Of a stretch of 64,000 bases of DNA, positions 43,604-52,014 are shown piece by piece; within the stretch, counting starts at the first letter, position 1, and every line of letters begins with the position of its first letter. A program made the translations under genes and the position numbers. The DNA lies in the NCBI RefSeq assembly GCF_039523035.1, contig NZ_BAAAEN010000023.1, positions 1-64,000 of the forward strand. The letters are read 5' to 3'. Under the pieces are notes generated by a model. That model was not told the DNA's origin. It made no database searches and saw nothing but the letters and a program-made list of their open reading frames with translations. This DNA comes from Pigmentiphaga daeguensis (GTDB lineage Bacteria; Pseudomonadota; Gammaproteobacteria; Burkholderiales; Burkholderiaceae_B).

Positions 43604-44375
43604 CCAGGCGCGCCAACACCGGCGCACCGTCGACGAACACCATCAGCTCGCCCGGTTCGAAGCGGCGCCAGACTTCGTTCGTGGTCAGGGGCTCGGTCAC
43701 GATGACCGCGACCCGGTCGTCAGGCGTGGTCACCTGGGCGAAATCCACGCTGACCTCGTCGTCCGACAGGCTGGCGGTGGCGAAGGGGTGCTGGCGCACC
43801 AGGTAGTGCAGGCGCGTGGAGCAATGGACGTACAGCGCCTCGCCGTCCGACAGCATGAAATTGAAGGTGCCGTGCTGGGCGACCCCGGCGCTCAGCTCGC
43901 CCAGCGCATCGGCCAGGGCCTCGACGCCCGGGTGGCAGGCGAAGCGCGCCCGCAGGGATTGCAGCATCCAGCAGAAGGCCCGCTCGCTGTCCGTGTCGCC
44001 CACCGGCCGGTAGGGGCCGTCCAGCGTGGGAAGATAGTTCACCAGGTCGCCGTTGTGCGCGAACACCCAGTAGCGCCCCCACAGTTCGCGTACGAACGGA
44101 TGGCAGTTCTCCAGCGCGACGCGCCCCACCGTCGCCTTGCGGATGTGCGCGATCACGTTCCGCGACTTGATCGGATAGTGCCGGATCAGGTCCGCCACCG
44201 GAGACAGCAGGGCCGGTTCGTGGTCCACGAAGTGGCGCACTCCCGCTCCCTCGAAGAAGGCGATGCCCCAGCCGTCGACGTGCTCGCCGGTGCGGCCGGC
44301 CCGTGTGGCGAAGCCGGTGAAGCTGAACACGATGTCGGTCGGCGTGTTGCCGTTCATGCCTAGCAATTGGCACAT
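43593..44375 (-). CDS. Class II glutamine amidotransferase, YafJ-like
   Basis: 260-aa Ntn-hydrolase-type glutaminase. The start ATG 44375 places Cys2 (MCQLLGMN) as the N-terminal nucleophile after Met removal. Other family marks are HVDGWGIAFFEG near residue 33, HIRKATVGRVALENCHPF and WVFAHNGDLVNYLP. No synthetase domain is attached, so the ammonia acceptor is unknown. Convergent with, and overlapping, the uraD-allC fusion; divergent from the ABC importer genes. Confidence 0.9.
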   Translation of the reverse strand: MCQLLGMNGNTPTDIVFSFTGFATRAGRTGEHVDGWGIAFFEGAGVRHFVDHEPALLSPVADLIRHYPIKSRNVIAHIRKATVGRVALENCHPFVRELWGRYWVFAHNGDLVNYLPTLDGPYRPVGDTDSERAFCWMLQSLRARFACHPGVEALADALGELSAGVAQHGTFNFMLSDGEALYVHCSTRLHYLVRQHPFATASLSDDEVSVDFAQVTTPDDRVAVIVTEPLTTNEVWRRFEPGELMVFVDGAPVLARLVSG

Positions 44376-44466
44376 GGGGAACCTTCGCGGTGCAGGAAAG
44401 CAGGCATGGATCCTGCTTTTGATACGGGTGGAAACCGATGCGCCCCAATCTGGGGAAACGCCGCAC

Positions 44467-44489
44467 CAATGCGGGTTTACCTCGCATTG
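44467..44489. promoter_or_regulatory. Inverted repeat upstream of the ABC importer operon
   Basis: Perfect arms CAATGCG and CGCATTG separated by nine bases, about 85 bases before the substrate-binding-protein start, in the 198-base divergent gap 44376-44573. Operator function is inferred. Confidence 0.45.
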
Positions 44490-44573
44490 TTGAGGCGCAA
44501 AACCGGGATGTATTCTCCCCACAAAACCCAGGACGGCACAACCGTCCCCCACTCACCTGAGGAAACCCCCAGC

Positions 44574-45635
44574 ATGAAGACGACACTTCGCACTCCGGGT
44601 CGCCGTGCCGTGCTCGCCGGCCTGGCGCTGTCCCTGGCCACGGCATGGGCCGCTCCCGCCGCCCACGCCCAGGATACCAAGATACGCTTCCAGCTCGACT
44701 GGCGGTTCGAGGGGCCGAGTGCGATTTTCCTGGTCGCGGCCAAGAAGGGGTATTTCAAGCAGGAGAAGCTGGACGTGACCATCGACGCCGGCAGCGGCTC
44801 GGGCGCGGCGGTGAACCGGGTGGCCTCGGGTTCGTACGAAATGGGTTTCGCCGACCTGGCAGCGCTGATGGAATTCCAGGGTAACAATCCCGGCGCTCCC
44901 AACCAGCCCACCGGCGTCATGATGATCTACAACAACACGCCGGCGGCGGTGTTCTCGCTCAAGAAAAGCGGCATCAAGACACCCAAGGACCTCGAAGGCA
45001 GGAAGCTCGGCTCTCCCTCGTTCGACGGCGGCCGCCGCTCCTTCCCCATCTTCGCCCAGGCCAACAAGATCGACGACGCCAAGGTCACCTGGGTCAGCAT
45101 GGACCCCGCCCTGCGCGAGACCATGCTGGCGCGCGGCGACGTCGACGCCATCACCGGCTTCTACTTCACCTCGCTGCTGAACCTGAACGCGCGCGGCGTC
45201 AAGGACCAGGACATCGCCATCATGTCCTATCCCGAATACGGCGTGAAGCTGTACGGCAACGCCATCATCGCCGACCGCAACTTCGCCAGGAACCACCCCG
45301 AGGCCGTCAAGGGCTTCCTGCGCGCGGTGGCCAAGGCCACGCGCGACGTGCTGGCCGACCCCGCCGCCTCGATCGCCACCGTCAAGGAACGCGACGGCAT
45401 CATCGATGCGCCGCTGGAGCTCAAGCGCCTGCGGCTGGCGATCCAGACCGCCATCGACACGCCCGACGCGCGCGCCGACGGATTCGGCGATATCGACCCC
45501 GCCCGCATGGCGCTGATGGCCGCCCAGGTCACCCGCACCTACGGCACCAAGACCTCGGTCAATCCCGAGGCGGCGTTCGACCGTTCGTTCCTGCCGGAGA
45601 AATCGTTGACGGCTTCCGTGCTTCGCGGCAAGTGA
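44574..45635 (+). CDS. ABC transporter substrate-binding protein, NMT1/TauA-like
   Basis: 353-aa periplasmic receptor. The start ATG 44574 follows GAGGAAA. The N-terminus MKTTLRTPGRRAVLAGLALS has a twin arginine before the hydrophobic stretch, so Tat export is possible; cleavage is expected after AHA. Fold landmarks: FQLDWRFEGPSAIFLVAAKK, GYFKQEKLDVTIDAGSGSGA, and DLEGRKLGSPSFDGGRRSFP. It heads a receptor-ATPase-permease operon. A ureide or other N-rich substrate is suggested by the neighbouring purine genes, not by the sequence. Confidence 0.9.
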   Translation: MKTTLRTPGRRAVLAGLALSLATAWAAPAAHAQDTKIRFQLDWRFEGPSAIFLVAAKKGYFKQEKLDVTIDAGSGSGAAVNRVASGSYEMGFADLAALMEFQGNNPGAPNQPTGVMMIYNNTPAAVFSLKKSGIKTPKDLEGRKLGSPSFDGGRRSFPIFAQANKIDDAKVTWVSMDPALRETMLARGDVDAITGFYFTSLLNLNARGVKDQDIAIMSYPEYGVKLYGNAIIADRNFARNHPEAVKGFLRAVAKATRDVLADPAASIATVKERDGIIDAPLELKRLRLAIQTAIDTPDARADGFGDIDPARMALMAAQVTRTYGTKTSVNPEAAFDRSFLPEKSLTASVLRGK

Positions 45636-45636
45636 C

Positions 45637-46419
45637 ATGGCGGCCTTCGTCGATTTCCAGCGGGTCTCGCTGGCCTACACCGCCGCGCTGGAGCGGGCGG
45701 GCGAATACGCGGTCGAGGACATCAGCCTCTCGATGGACAAGGGCGAGTTCGTCGCCATCGTCGGCCCTTCGGGTTGCGGCAAGTCCACCTTCATGAAGCT
45801 GACGACCGGCCTGAAATCGCCCACCCGCGGCACCGTGACCGTGGGCGGCGCCAAGGTCACCGGGCCCCTCAAGATCGTGGGCATGGCGTTCCAGGCCCCC
45901 AACCTGCTGCCCTGGCGCACCACGCTCGACAACATCCTGCTGCCGCTGGAGATCGTCGAGCCCTATCGTTCCAGCTTCCGGGCCCGCCGCGCCGAATACA
46001 CCGAACGCGCGCGGGCGCTGCTGGCGACCGTCGGGCTGGACGGCTACGAGCACAAGTTCCCCTGGGAGCTGTCGGGCGGCATGCAGCAGCGCGCGTCGCT
46101 GTGCCGGGCGCTCATCCACGAACCCGAGATGCTCATGCTGGACGAGCCCTTCGGCGCGCTGGACGCGTTCACGCGCGAGGAGTTGTGGTGCGTGCTGCGC
46201 GATCTCTGGAGCGCCCGCCGCTTCAACGTGGTGCTGGTCACCCACGACCTGCGCGAAGCCGTGTTCCTGGCCGACACGGTGTACGTGATGAGCAAGCGCC
46301 CCGGCCGCATCCTGTCCCGCCGGGACATCGAGCTGCCGCGCCCCCGGGAACTCGAGACCACCTATTCCGACGACTTCAACGCCCTGGTGCTCGAACTGCG
46401 CACCCAGATCGGACATTGA
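45637..46419 (+). CDS. ABC transporter ATP-binding protein, NitT/TauT family
   Basis: 260-aa ATPase of the same importer: Walker A GPSGCGKSTFMKL, Q-loop VGMAFQAPNLLPWR, signature LSGGMQQRASLCRAL, Walker B MLMLDEPFGALDAFTRE and switch VTHDLREAV. One base separates it from the receptor gene. The sequence is typical of SsuB/TauB-like subunits. Confidence 0.93.
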   Translation: MAAFVDFQRVSLAYTAALERAGEYAVEDISLSMDKGEFVAIVGPSGCGKSTFMKLTTGLKSPTRGTVTVGGAKVTGPLKIVGMAFQAPNLLPWRTTLDNILLPLEIVEPYRSSFRARRAEYTERARALLATVGLDGYEHKFPWELSGGMQQRASLCRALIHEPEMLMLDEPFGALDAFTREELWCVLRDLWSARRFNVVLVTHDLREAVFLADTVYVMSKRPGRILSRRDIELPRPRELETTYSDDFNALVLELRTQIGH

Positions 46420-46442
46420 GCCTCCACCCGCCGACTCGCCCG

Positions 46443-47210
46443 ATGAACAACAAATTCGCCGAACGTCTTGCCCCGATCGCCTTGCTGGTCGCCGTCATCA
46501 TCCTCTGGGAAATCATCTGCCGGGTCTTCGAGGTCTCGGAATTCATCTTTCCCAGCCCCTCCCAGATCCTGCAGGCCACCATCGACTACGCGCCCGTGAT
46601 CGCGATGCATGCCTGGCGCACCTTCTGGGTCACGATGGCGGGCTTCGGCATCTCCATCGCGGTGGGCGTGGTCCTGGGCTTCGTCATCGGCAGCTCGCGG
46701 CTCGCCTACACGGCCGTCTATCCCCTGATGACGGCCTTCAACGCGTTGCCCAAGGCGGCGTTCGTGCCCGTGCTGGTGGTGTGGTTCGGCATCGGTATCG
46801 GCCCCGCCGTGCTGACGGCCTTCCTGATCTCGTTCTTTCCCATCATGGTCAACATCGCCACCGGGCTCGCCACGCTCGAACCCGAACTCGAGGACGTGCT
46901 GCGGGTGCTGGGCGCCAAGCGCATGGACGTGCTGCTCAAGGTCGGACTTCCCCGGTCGCTGCCGTATTTCTATGCGTCGCTGAAGGTCGCGATCACGCTG
47001 GCCTTCGTCGGCTCGACGGTGTCCGAGATGGCCGCCTCGAACGAGGGGATCGGCTACCTGCTGGTATCGGCCGGCTCGGCCATGAAAATGCCGCTGGCCT
47101 TCTCCGGCCTGATGGTGATAGGCGTGATGGCCATGGCCATGTACGAGCTGTTCGCGCTGGTGGAAAAACGCACCACGGCCTGGGCCCACCGGGGCAACCA
47201 GGGCACTTGA
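46443..47210 (+). CDS. ABC transporter permease, NitT/TauT family
   Basis: 255-aa BPD-type permease with about six transmembrane segments (first at 10-28, LAPIALLVAVIILWEIICR). The coupling EAA-like loop ELEDVLRVLGAKRMDVLLKVGLP lies near residue 155. The start ATG 46443 follows the ATPase stop by 23 bases. It completes the three-gene importer. A longer upstream frame exists inside the ATPase gene and is rejected. Confidence 0.93.
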   Translation: MNNKFAERLAPIALLVAVIILWEIICRVFEVSEFIFPSPSQILQATIDYAPVIAMHAWRTFWVTMAGFGISIAVGVVLGFVIGSSRLAYTAVYPLMTAFNALPKAAFVPVLVVWFGIGIGPAVLTAFLISFFPIMVNIATGLATLEPELEDVLRVLGAKRMDVLLKVGLPRSLPYFYASLKVAITLAFVGSTVSEMAASNEGIGYLLVSAGSAMKMPLAFSGLMVIGVMAMAMYELFALVEKRTTAWAHRGNQGT

Positions 47211-47237
47211 GGCCATGCCGGCGGCCCCGTCTCCGAA

Positions 47238-47266
47238 TTGAGACGTGCTGTAAGTATCGCTACATA
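47238..47266 (+). promoter_or_regulatory. Candidate sigma-70 promoter of the phytochrome-like kinase
   Basis: TTGAGA at 47238-47243, a 17-base spacer and TACATA at 47261-47266, about 70 bases before the GTG start. Found by eye only. Confidence 0.35.
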
Positions 47267-47339
47267 ATCCGGCCGATGCGGAGGGCGCGCGCACGGACGT
47301 GCATACTATGAGGGTTCGCTCCCTTCGACCTCGAACCAG

Positions 47340-49496
47340 GTGCACCTCCCGAGTCCCGCGTCCGGCAAGGACATTCCGGCCGCGCGCGCGAGCGGGTCCA
47401 CCCGCCCGCCGCACGCCATCCAGCCCCACGGCTTCCTGCTCGTGCTCGACCGTGCCCGCGGCACGATCCTGCAGGCCAGCGCATCCGTACGGCAACACCT
47501 GAACGCACCGCCCGCCGAGCTGCTGGGCCAGAGGCTGGCCTACCTGGTGCACCCCGCCGACGGCCGCTTCCACGAACGGCTGCGCGCGGCGACCCAGGCC
47601 GAGCGCATTCCCCACCATCTGGGCACCGTGGCCTTCGTCGCCGTGGGCGGCCGCTTCGACCTAATGGTCCACCGGCACGGCGAGTCCATCGTGGCCGAGT
47701 TCGAACCCGCGGCGCCGCAGGTCCGGCCGTCCGACCTGGGGGGGTTCGTCGACCAGGCGCAGCGCTGCCAGACCGCCGACGAGCTATGCGAGCTGGCGGT
47801 CGAACGGATCCGCAGGATGACCGGCTTCGGGCGCGTGGTTTCCCTGGAACTCGACCCCGACGGCCACGGCCGTGTCAATGCCGAACGCCGCGGCCGCGGC
47901 TATGCCTCGCTGCTGGGCCGGCATTTTCCGGCCGTGGGGCAGCCGCCCCTGGCTCGCCCCGACGCCCGGGCTCAGGGCCTGAACTACATTCCCGACACCG
48001 ATAGCGAGCCTTCGCTCCTGGAGCCGGCCCGCCACCCCCGCACGGGCGCGTGCACGGACCTGAGCCTGGCGAGCCTGCGCGCGGCACCACCCACACTGCT
48101 GCATTGCCTGGAAGACGTAGGAGCCCGCGCGGCGATGTCGCTGCCGCTGATGTCGCAGGGCCGGCTCTGGGGCATGATCGCGTGCCACCATGCCCAGCCC
48201 CGGACCATGCCGCAGGCCGTACGCTCCCAATGCGACCTGCTCGCGCAGGTCGTCGCGCTGCAGATCGAGGCTCGCCAGGCCCAGGCCGAGGCGGACCGGC
48301 GGCACGAATTGCAGCGCCTGACGGGCATGCTGCTGGCCGCGATGTCGCGGCACGACAGCGTGCCCGCCGGGCTGGCCAGCGTACCGGAGGCCCTGCTCGA
48401 GTTCGCGGACGCCACCGGCGCGGCCATCGTGCATGGCAACGAATGCCAGACCTTCGGCCAGGCTCCCAGCCGCCGGGTCGTGCAGGCCCTGTCGGCCCGG
48501 CTTGCGCGCACGGGCGGCACGGGGCTCTTCCATACAGCCAGCCTGCCCGGCGAGGCCCCCGAGTTCGCTTCGCTGCGGGACGTGGCCTGCGGCGTGCTGG
48601 CGCTGCCGATCTCGGAACTGCATGCCAACTACGTGCTCTGGTTCCGGCCGGAATGGACGCGCGGCCGCGCCCGTCCCTGGCAGGCGTGCGAGCTGGAAAG
48701 CGCGGCGGAACTGCGCACCGCCATCACCGGCATCGTGCTGCGCAAGGCCGAGGAGCTGGCAGGCCTGGCCGACGAACTCGGCCGCATCAACCAGGAACTC
48801 GAGGCCTTCTCGTACAGCGTGTCGCACGACCTGCGCGCGCCGTTGCGCCATATCGCGGGCTACGCCGACCTGCTGCGCGAATACGAGGGGCCTCGCCTGT
48901 CTGACCGGGGCGCGCGCTACCTCGACAACATCGGCGATTCGGCCCGCTTCGCCGGCAGGCTGGTCGACGCGCTGCTGACCTTCTCGCAGATGGGCCGCTC
49001 GGCCCTGCGGCCCTCGCAAATCGATCTGTCGCAGGCGCTCGAGCAGATACGCCGGGAACTCGCCCCCGACCTGGACGGCCGACAGGTGGACTGGATCATG
49101 GGCGAGCTGCCGTCCGTCCACGCAGACGCCGCCTACATGCACCTGGCGCTGCGCAATCTGTTGTCCAACGCCATCAAGTACACGCGCGGCCGCGATCCCG
49201 CGGTCATCGAGATCGGCGCCTGGCCTCGGCATGGGGGCCATGTCATCTACGTGCGCGACAATGGTGTGGGTTTCGACATGAAATATGTCGGCAAACTATT
49301 CGGCGTATTCCAGCGGCTGCATCGCATGGAAGAATTCGAGGGCACCGGCATAGGCCTGGCCAACGTCCGCCGCATCGTCGAACGCCACGGCGGCCGCGTG
49401 TGGGCCGAAGGCACTCCCGGCCAGGGGGCGACCTTCTACGTGTTCCTGCCCGGCGCCCAACCCCCTGCCGCAACCGCGGCCGACATGAAGGAGTGA
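47340..49496 (+). CDS. Phytochrome-like histidine kinase lacking bilin-binding features
   Basis: 718 aa with the bacteriophytochrome order PAS2-GAF-PHY-HisKA-HATPase. PAS2 is recognised by HAIQPHGFLLVLD (27-31 IQPHG), the GAF core by ALRAAMS-like ARAAMSLPLM and GRLWGMIACHH, and PHY by YVLWFRPEW. The kinase has H496 (SYSVSHDLRAPLRH), N-box NLLSNAIKYT, DNGVGFDMKYVGKLF and GTGIGLANV. The N-terminal bilin Cys is absent (none in residues 1-30), the GAF PASDIP reads FPAVGQP (196-202), the chromophore-pocket His is L253 by alignment, and the PHY tongue with PRxSF is missing between RPEW and PWQACE. The start is GTG 47340. Followed by two response-regulator genes. Confidence 0.87.
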   Translation: MHLPSPASGKDIPAARASGSTRPPHAIQPHGFLLVLDRARGTILQASASVRQHLNAPPAELLGQRLAYLVHPADGRFHERLRAATQAERIPHHLGTVAFVAVGGRFDLMVHRHGESIVAEFEPAAPQVRPSDLGGFVDQAQRCQTADELCELAVERIRRMTGFGRVVSLELDPDGHGRVNAERRGRGYASLLGRHFPAVGQPPLARPDARAQGLNYIPDTDSEPSLLEPARHPRTGACTDLSLASLRAAPPTLLHCLEDVGARAAMSLPLMSQGRLWGMIACHHAQPRTMPQAVRSQCDLLAQVVALQIEARQAQAEADRRHELQRLTGMLLAAMSRHDSVPAGLASVPEALLEFADATGAAIVHGNECQTFGQAPSRRVVQALSARLARTGGTGLFHTASLPGEAPEFASLRDVACGVLALPISELHANYVLWFRPEWTRGRARPWQACELESAAELRTAITGIVLRKAEELAGLADELGRINQELEAFSYSVSHDLRAPLRHIAGYADLLREYEGPRLSDRGARYLDNIGDSARFAGRLVDALLTFSQMGRSALRPSQIDLSQALEQIRRELAPDLDGRQVDWIMGELPSVHADAAYMHLALRNLLSNAIKYTRGRDPAVIEIGAWPRHGGHVIYVRDNGVGFDMKYVGKLFGVFQRLHRMEEFEGTGIGLANVRRIVERHGGRVWAEGTPGQGATFYVFLPGAQPPAATAADMKE

Positions 49497-49506
49497 GATC
49501 CCCGTC

Positions 49507-49992
49507 ATGCTCAAGCCCATTCTGTTGGTCGAAGACAGTCCCCAGGACCTCGAATTGACCCTGATCGCGCTCGAGAGAAGCCAGCTCGCCAACGACGTGG
49601 TGGTGGCGCGCGATGGCGAGGAGGCGGCCGATTACCTGTGCCGCCGCGGGCACCATCAGGACAGGCCGGTCGGCAACCCCGCGGTCATCCTGCTGGATCT
49701 GAAGCTGCCCAAGATGGATGGACTGGAACTGCTCCAGTTCATACGCGGGGATCGCGGGCTACAGAACGTTCCCGTGGTCATGCTGACCTCGTCCAGCGAG
49801 GAAAGCGACCTCGTTCGCGCCTATGACCTGGGCGTCAACGCCTACGTGGTCAAACCGGTGAATTTTCCGGATTTCGTGCGCGCGATCGGGGAACTGGGCG
49901 TATTCTGGGCAGTGTTGAACGAGCCCCCTCCAGGCTCTCTGCGACGCACCGCCGCCCGCAGCAACCGCGATTCCCGGAGCCAGCCAACGTGA
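49507..49992 (+). CDS. Single-domain response regulator, Rcp1-like
   Basis: 161-aa receiver with no output domain. Acidic residues in VEDSPQDLELT, phosphoacceptor D64 (VILLDLKLPKMDG), Thr in VVMLTSSSEESD and K116 in YVVKPVNFPDF are all intact. The loop between strands 2 and 3 (RRGHHQDRPVGNP) is the Rcp1-type insertion seen in phytochrome partners. It lies ten bases after the phytochrome-like kinase, its likely phosphodonor. The last 25 residues are basic and unconserved. GTGA overlap with the next gene. Confidence 0.93.
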   Translation: MLKPILLVEDSPQDLELTLIALERSQLANDVVVARDGEEAADYLCRRGHHQDRPVGNPAVILLDLKLPKMDGLELLQFIRGDRGLQNVPVVMLTSSSEESDLVRAYDLGVNAYVVKPVNFPDFVRAIGELGVFWAVLNEPPPGSLRRTAARSNRDSRSQPT

Positions 49993-51929
49993 ACCCGTCT
50001 CCCATGCGCGTCCTGCTTGCCGAGGACGATCCTCACGACGCGGAACTGACACTGGAACGCCTGTCGAGCTCGGGGCTCGATGTGGAGAGCGTCATCGTCA
50101 ACAACGAAGCCGACTTCACCCGGGCCCTGGACGCCGGCAACTTCGATCTCGTGCTGTCCGACTTCCACATGCCGGGCTTTCCCGGCAGCGAGGCGCTGCG
50201 GATCGCGCGCAGCCACCCCACGGCCCTGCCCTTTATCTTCGTCTCGGGTGTCCTGGGAGAGGAACACGCGGTCGACATGCTCAAAGAAGGCGCGACCGAC
50301 TACGTGCTCAAGCAACGCCTGGAGCGCCTGCCCATCGTCGTGAGGCGGGCGCTGGATGAAGCCCGGGAGCGGCGGTCCCGGCACGATGCCGAGCGCCGGC
50401 TGCGCGAGAGCGAAACCTATTTCGGCCAGTTGATAGATGCGCTGCGGGACTACTCGGTGGCCACGCTGTCGCTGGAAGGTACGATAGAGAGCTGGAACCG
50501 CGCGTCGGAATGGCTGTTCGGCTATCCGGCCGAAGAGGTGATCGGGCGCCCGGGCGACATGTTCAATCTCCCGCCCGAGCCAGGCCAGCCCGAGCCCGTG
50601 CCGCTACGCCAGCAGCTCGCCGACATCGGCACCGGCAACAGCCTGGCCGAGGAACGATGGCTGATGCGCAAGAACGGCGCCACGTTCTATGCCTCGGTCG
50701 TGACGACCGCCATTTTCGGCAATGGCGGCGCCGTGCGCGGCTTCTCGCGCATCGTGCGCGACATGACCGACAGCCGGGTCGCGGCCGATCTGCTGCAGGT
50801 GGCCAAGGAACAGGCCGAGGCCGCCAACCGTGCCAAGGACCGCTTCCTGGCCGTGCTGTCGCACGAGCTGCGCACGCCGCTGGGCCCGATCTACGCGGCG
50901 GCGCAGGCGCTGGACCTGCGCCAGGACCTTCCCCCCGAATGCCGCCGCAGCGTCGAGCTCATCAAGCGCAACGTCGAGGTCGAGGCACGCCTGATCGACG
51001 ACCTGCTCGACATCTCCAAGATCGTCAACGACAAGCTCAGCCTGCGCCTCGAACCCACCGACCTGGTCGGCATCCTGAACGGGATCGCCGAGATCTTCCG
51101 CGAGGAAGCGGCCGCGCGGCACATCGAGCTGCACTACACGCCGCTGCCCTATCCGGTCATCGTGCAGGCCGACCCGGCCCGCCTGCAGCAGATCGTCTGG
51201 AACCTGCTGAAGAACGCCATCAAGTTCACGCCGCGCGGCGGCGAGATACGCGTGACCGTGTACCAGCCGATGCCCGGCAAGATCGCCGTCGACGTCTCGG
51301 ACACCGGCATCGGGATTCCCCCGCAGGCGCTCAAGCGCATCTTCGACGCCTTCGACCAGGGCGAGGAAGACGCCGCCCAGTCGCGCGGCGGCCTGGGGCT
51401 GGGACTGGCCATCGCCAGTTCCCTGGCGCAGCGCCATGGCGGCACCCTGAGCGTGCGCAGCGACGGCCAGGGCAAGGGCACGACCTTCACGCTGACGCTG
51501 GACGATCCGGCCAGCGGGGCTCCGGACGCCCCGGTCGAGCAAGCGCAGCCAGTCTCCGCGCCGCTGGTCCGCCCCGCCAGCATCCTGCTGGTGGAGGACA
51601 ACGTCGATACCGCCGAAGCCATGCAGTTCCTGCTGAGCGAATACGGCTACGAGGTCGAGGTCGCGGAAAACGTGGCGGCAGCCTGCCGCTGCGTCGACGC
51701 CAAGCGCTACGACGTCCTGGTCAGCGACATGGGGCTGCCCGATGGCGATGGCATCGACGTGCTGCGGCACTATGCCCCCCAGCCCGACCAGATCGCGGTC
51801 GCGCTCACGGGCTACGGCATGGAGTCCGACGTGCGCCGCTGCCTGGATGCCGGGTTCGCCTTTCACCTGACCAAGCCGCTGGATATCGATCAGTTGATCC
51901 GCGTCCTGCAACGCGAACCCCAGGGTTGA
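49989..51929 (+). CDS. Hybrid signalling kinase, REC-PAS-HisKA-HATPase-REC
   Basis: 646 aa. The N-terminal receiver (1-120) has D58 in LVLSDFHMPGFPG, the PAS domain spans about 140-260, HisKA has H292 (LAVLSHELRTPLGP), HATPase has NLLKNAIKFTP and DTGIGIPPQALKRIFDAF, and the C-terminal receiver (about 530-646) has D580 in VLVSDMGLPDGDG. No membrane segment, so cytosolic. The start GTG 49989 overlaps the preceding stop by four bases; ATG 50004 is an alternative. Probably part of a phosphorelay with the two upstream genes. Confidence 0.93.
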   Translation: MNPSPMRVLLAEDDPHDAELTLERLSSSGLDVESVIVNNEADFTRALDAGNFDLVLSDFHMPGFPGSEALRIARSHPTALPFIFVSGVLGEEHAVDMLKEGATDYVLKQRLERLPIVVRRALDEARERRSRHDAERRLRESETYFGQLIDALRDYSVATLSLEGTIESWNRASEWLFGYPAEEVIGRPGDMFNLPPEPGQPEPVPLRQQLADIGTGNSLAEERWLMRKNGATFYASVVTTAIFGNGGAVRGFSRIVRDMTDSRVAADLLQVAKEQAEAANRAKDRFLAVLSHELRTPLGPIYAAAQALDLRQDLPPECRRSVELIKRNVEVEARLIDDLLDISKIVNDKLSLRLEPTDLVGILNGIAEIFREEAAARHIELHYTPLPYPVIVQADPARLQQIVWNLLKNAIKFTPRGGEIRVTVYQPMPGKIAVDVSDTGIGIPPQALKRIFDAFDQGEEDAAQSRGGLGLGLAIASSLAQRHGGTLSVRSDGQGKGTTFTLTLDDPASGAPDAPVEQAQPVSAPLVRPASILLVEDNVDTAEAMQFLLSEYGYEVEVAENVAAACRCVDAKRYDVLVSDMGLPDGDGIDVLRHYAPQPDQIAVALTGYGMESDVRRCLDAGFAFHLTKPLDIDQLIRVLQREPQG

Positions 51930-51974
51930 TGCGCCGGCCCGCCTCCGGTTTTTAAGGATGGGCTAAAATCGGGC

Positions 51975-51995
51975 GCAAATTATTGACTGATTTGC
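51975..51995 (+). promoter_or_regulatory. Inverted repeat before the LysR gene at 52015
   Basis: GCAAAT-N9-ATTTGC, 19 bases before the start codon, AT-rich, overlapping a second small dyad GATTT-N4-AAATC (51989-52002). Consistent with LysR autoregulation; not proven. Confidence 0.4.
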
Positions 51996-52014
51996 ATAAA
52001 TCGCCCGGCCTCCC

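Noticed and set aside
44367..44385. TGGCAC near the ABC importer as a sigma-54 promoter
   Set aside because: No matching TTGC at the -12 distance, and it overlaps the amidotransferase start codon.
44367..44573. 69-residue N-terminal extension of the ABC receptor
   Set aside because: It would bury the signal peptide; ATG 44574 has a good Shine-Dalgarno and export signal.
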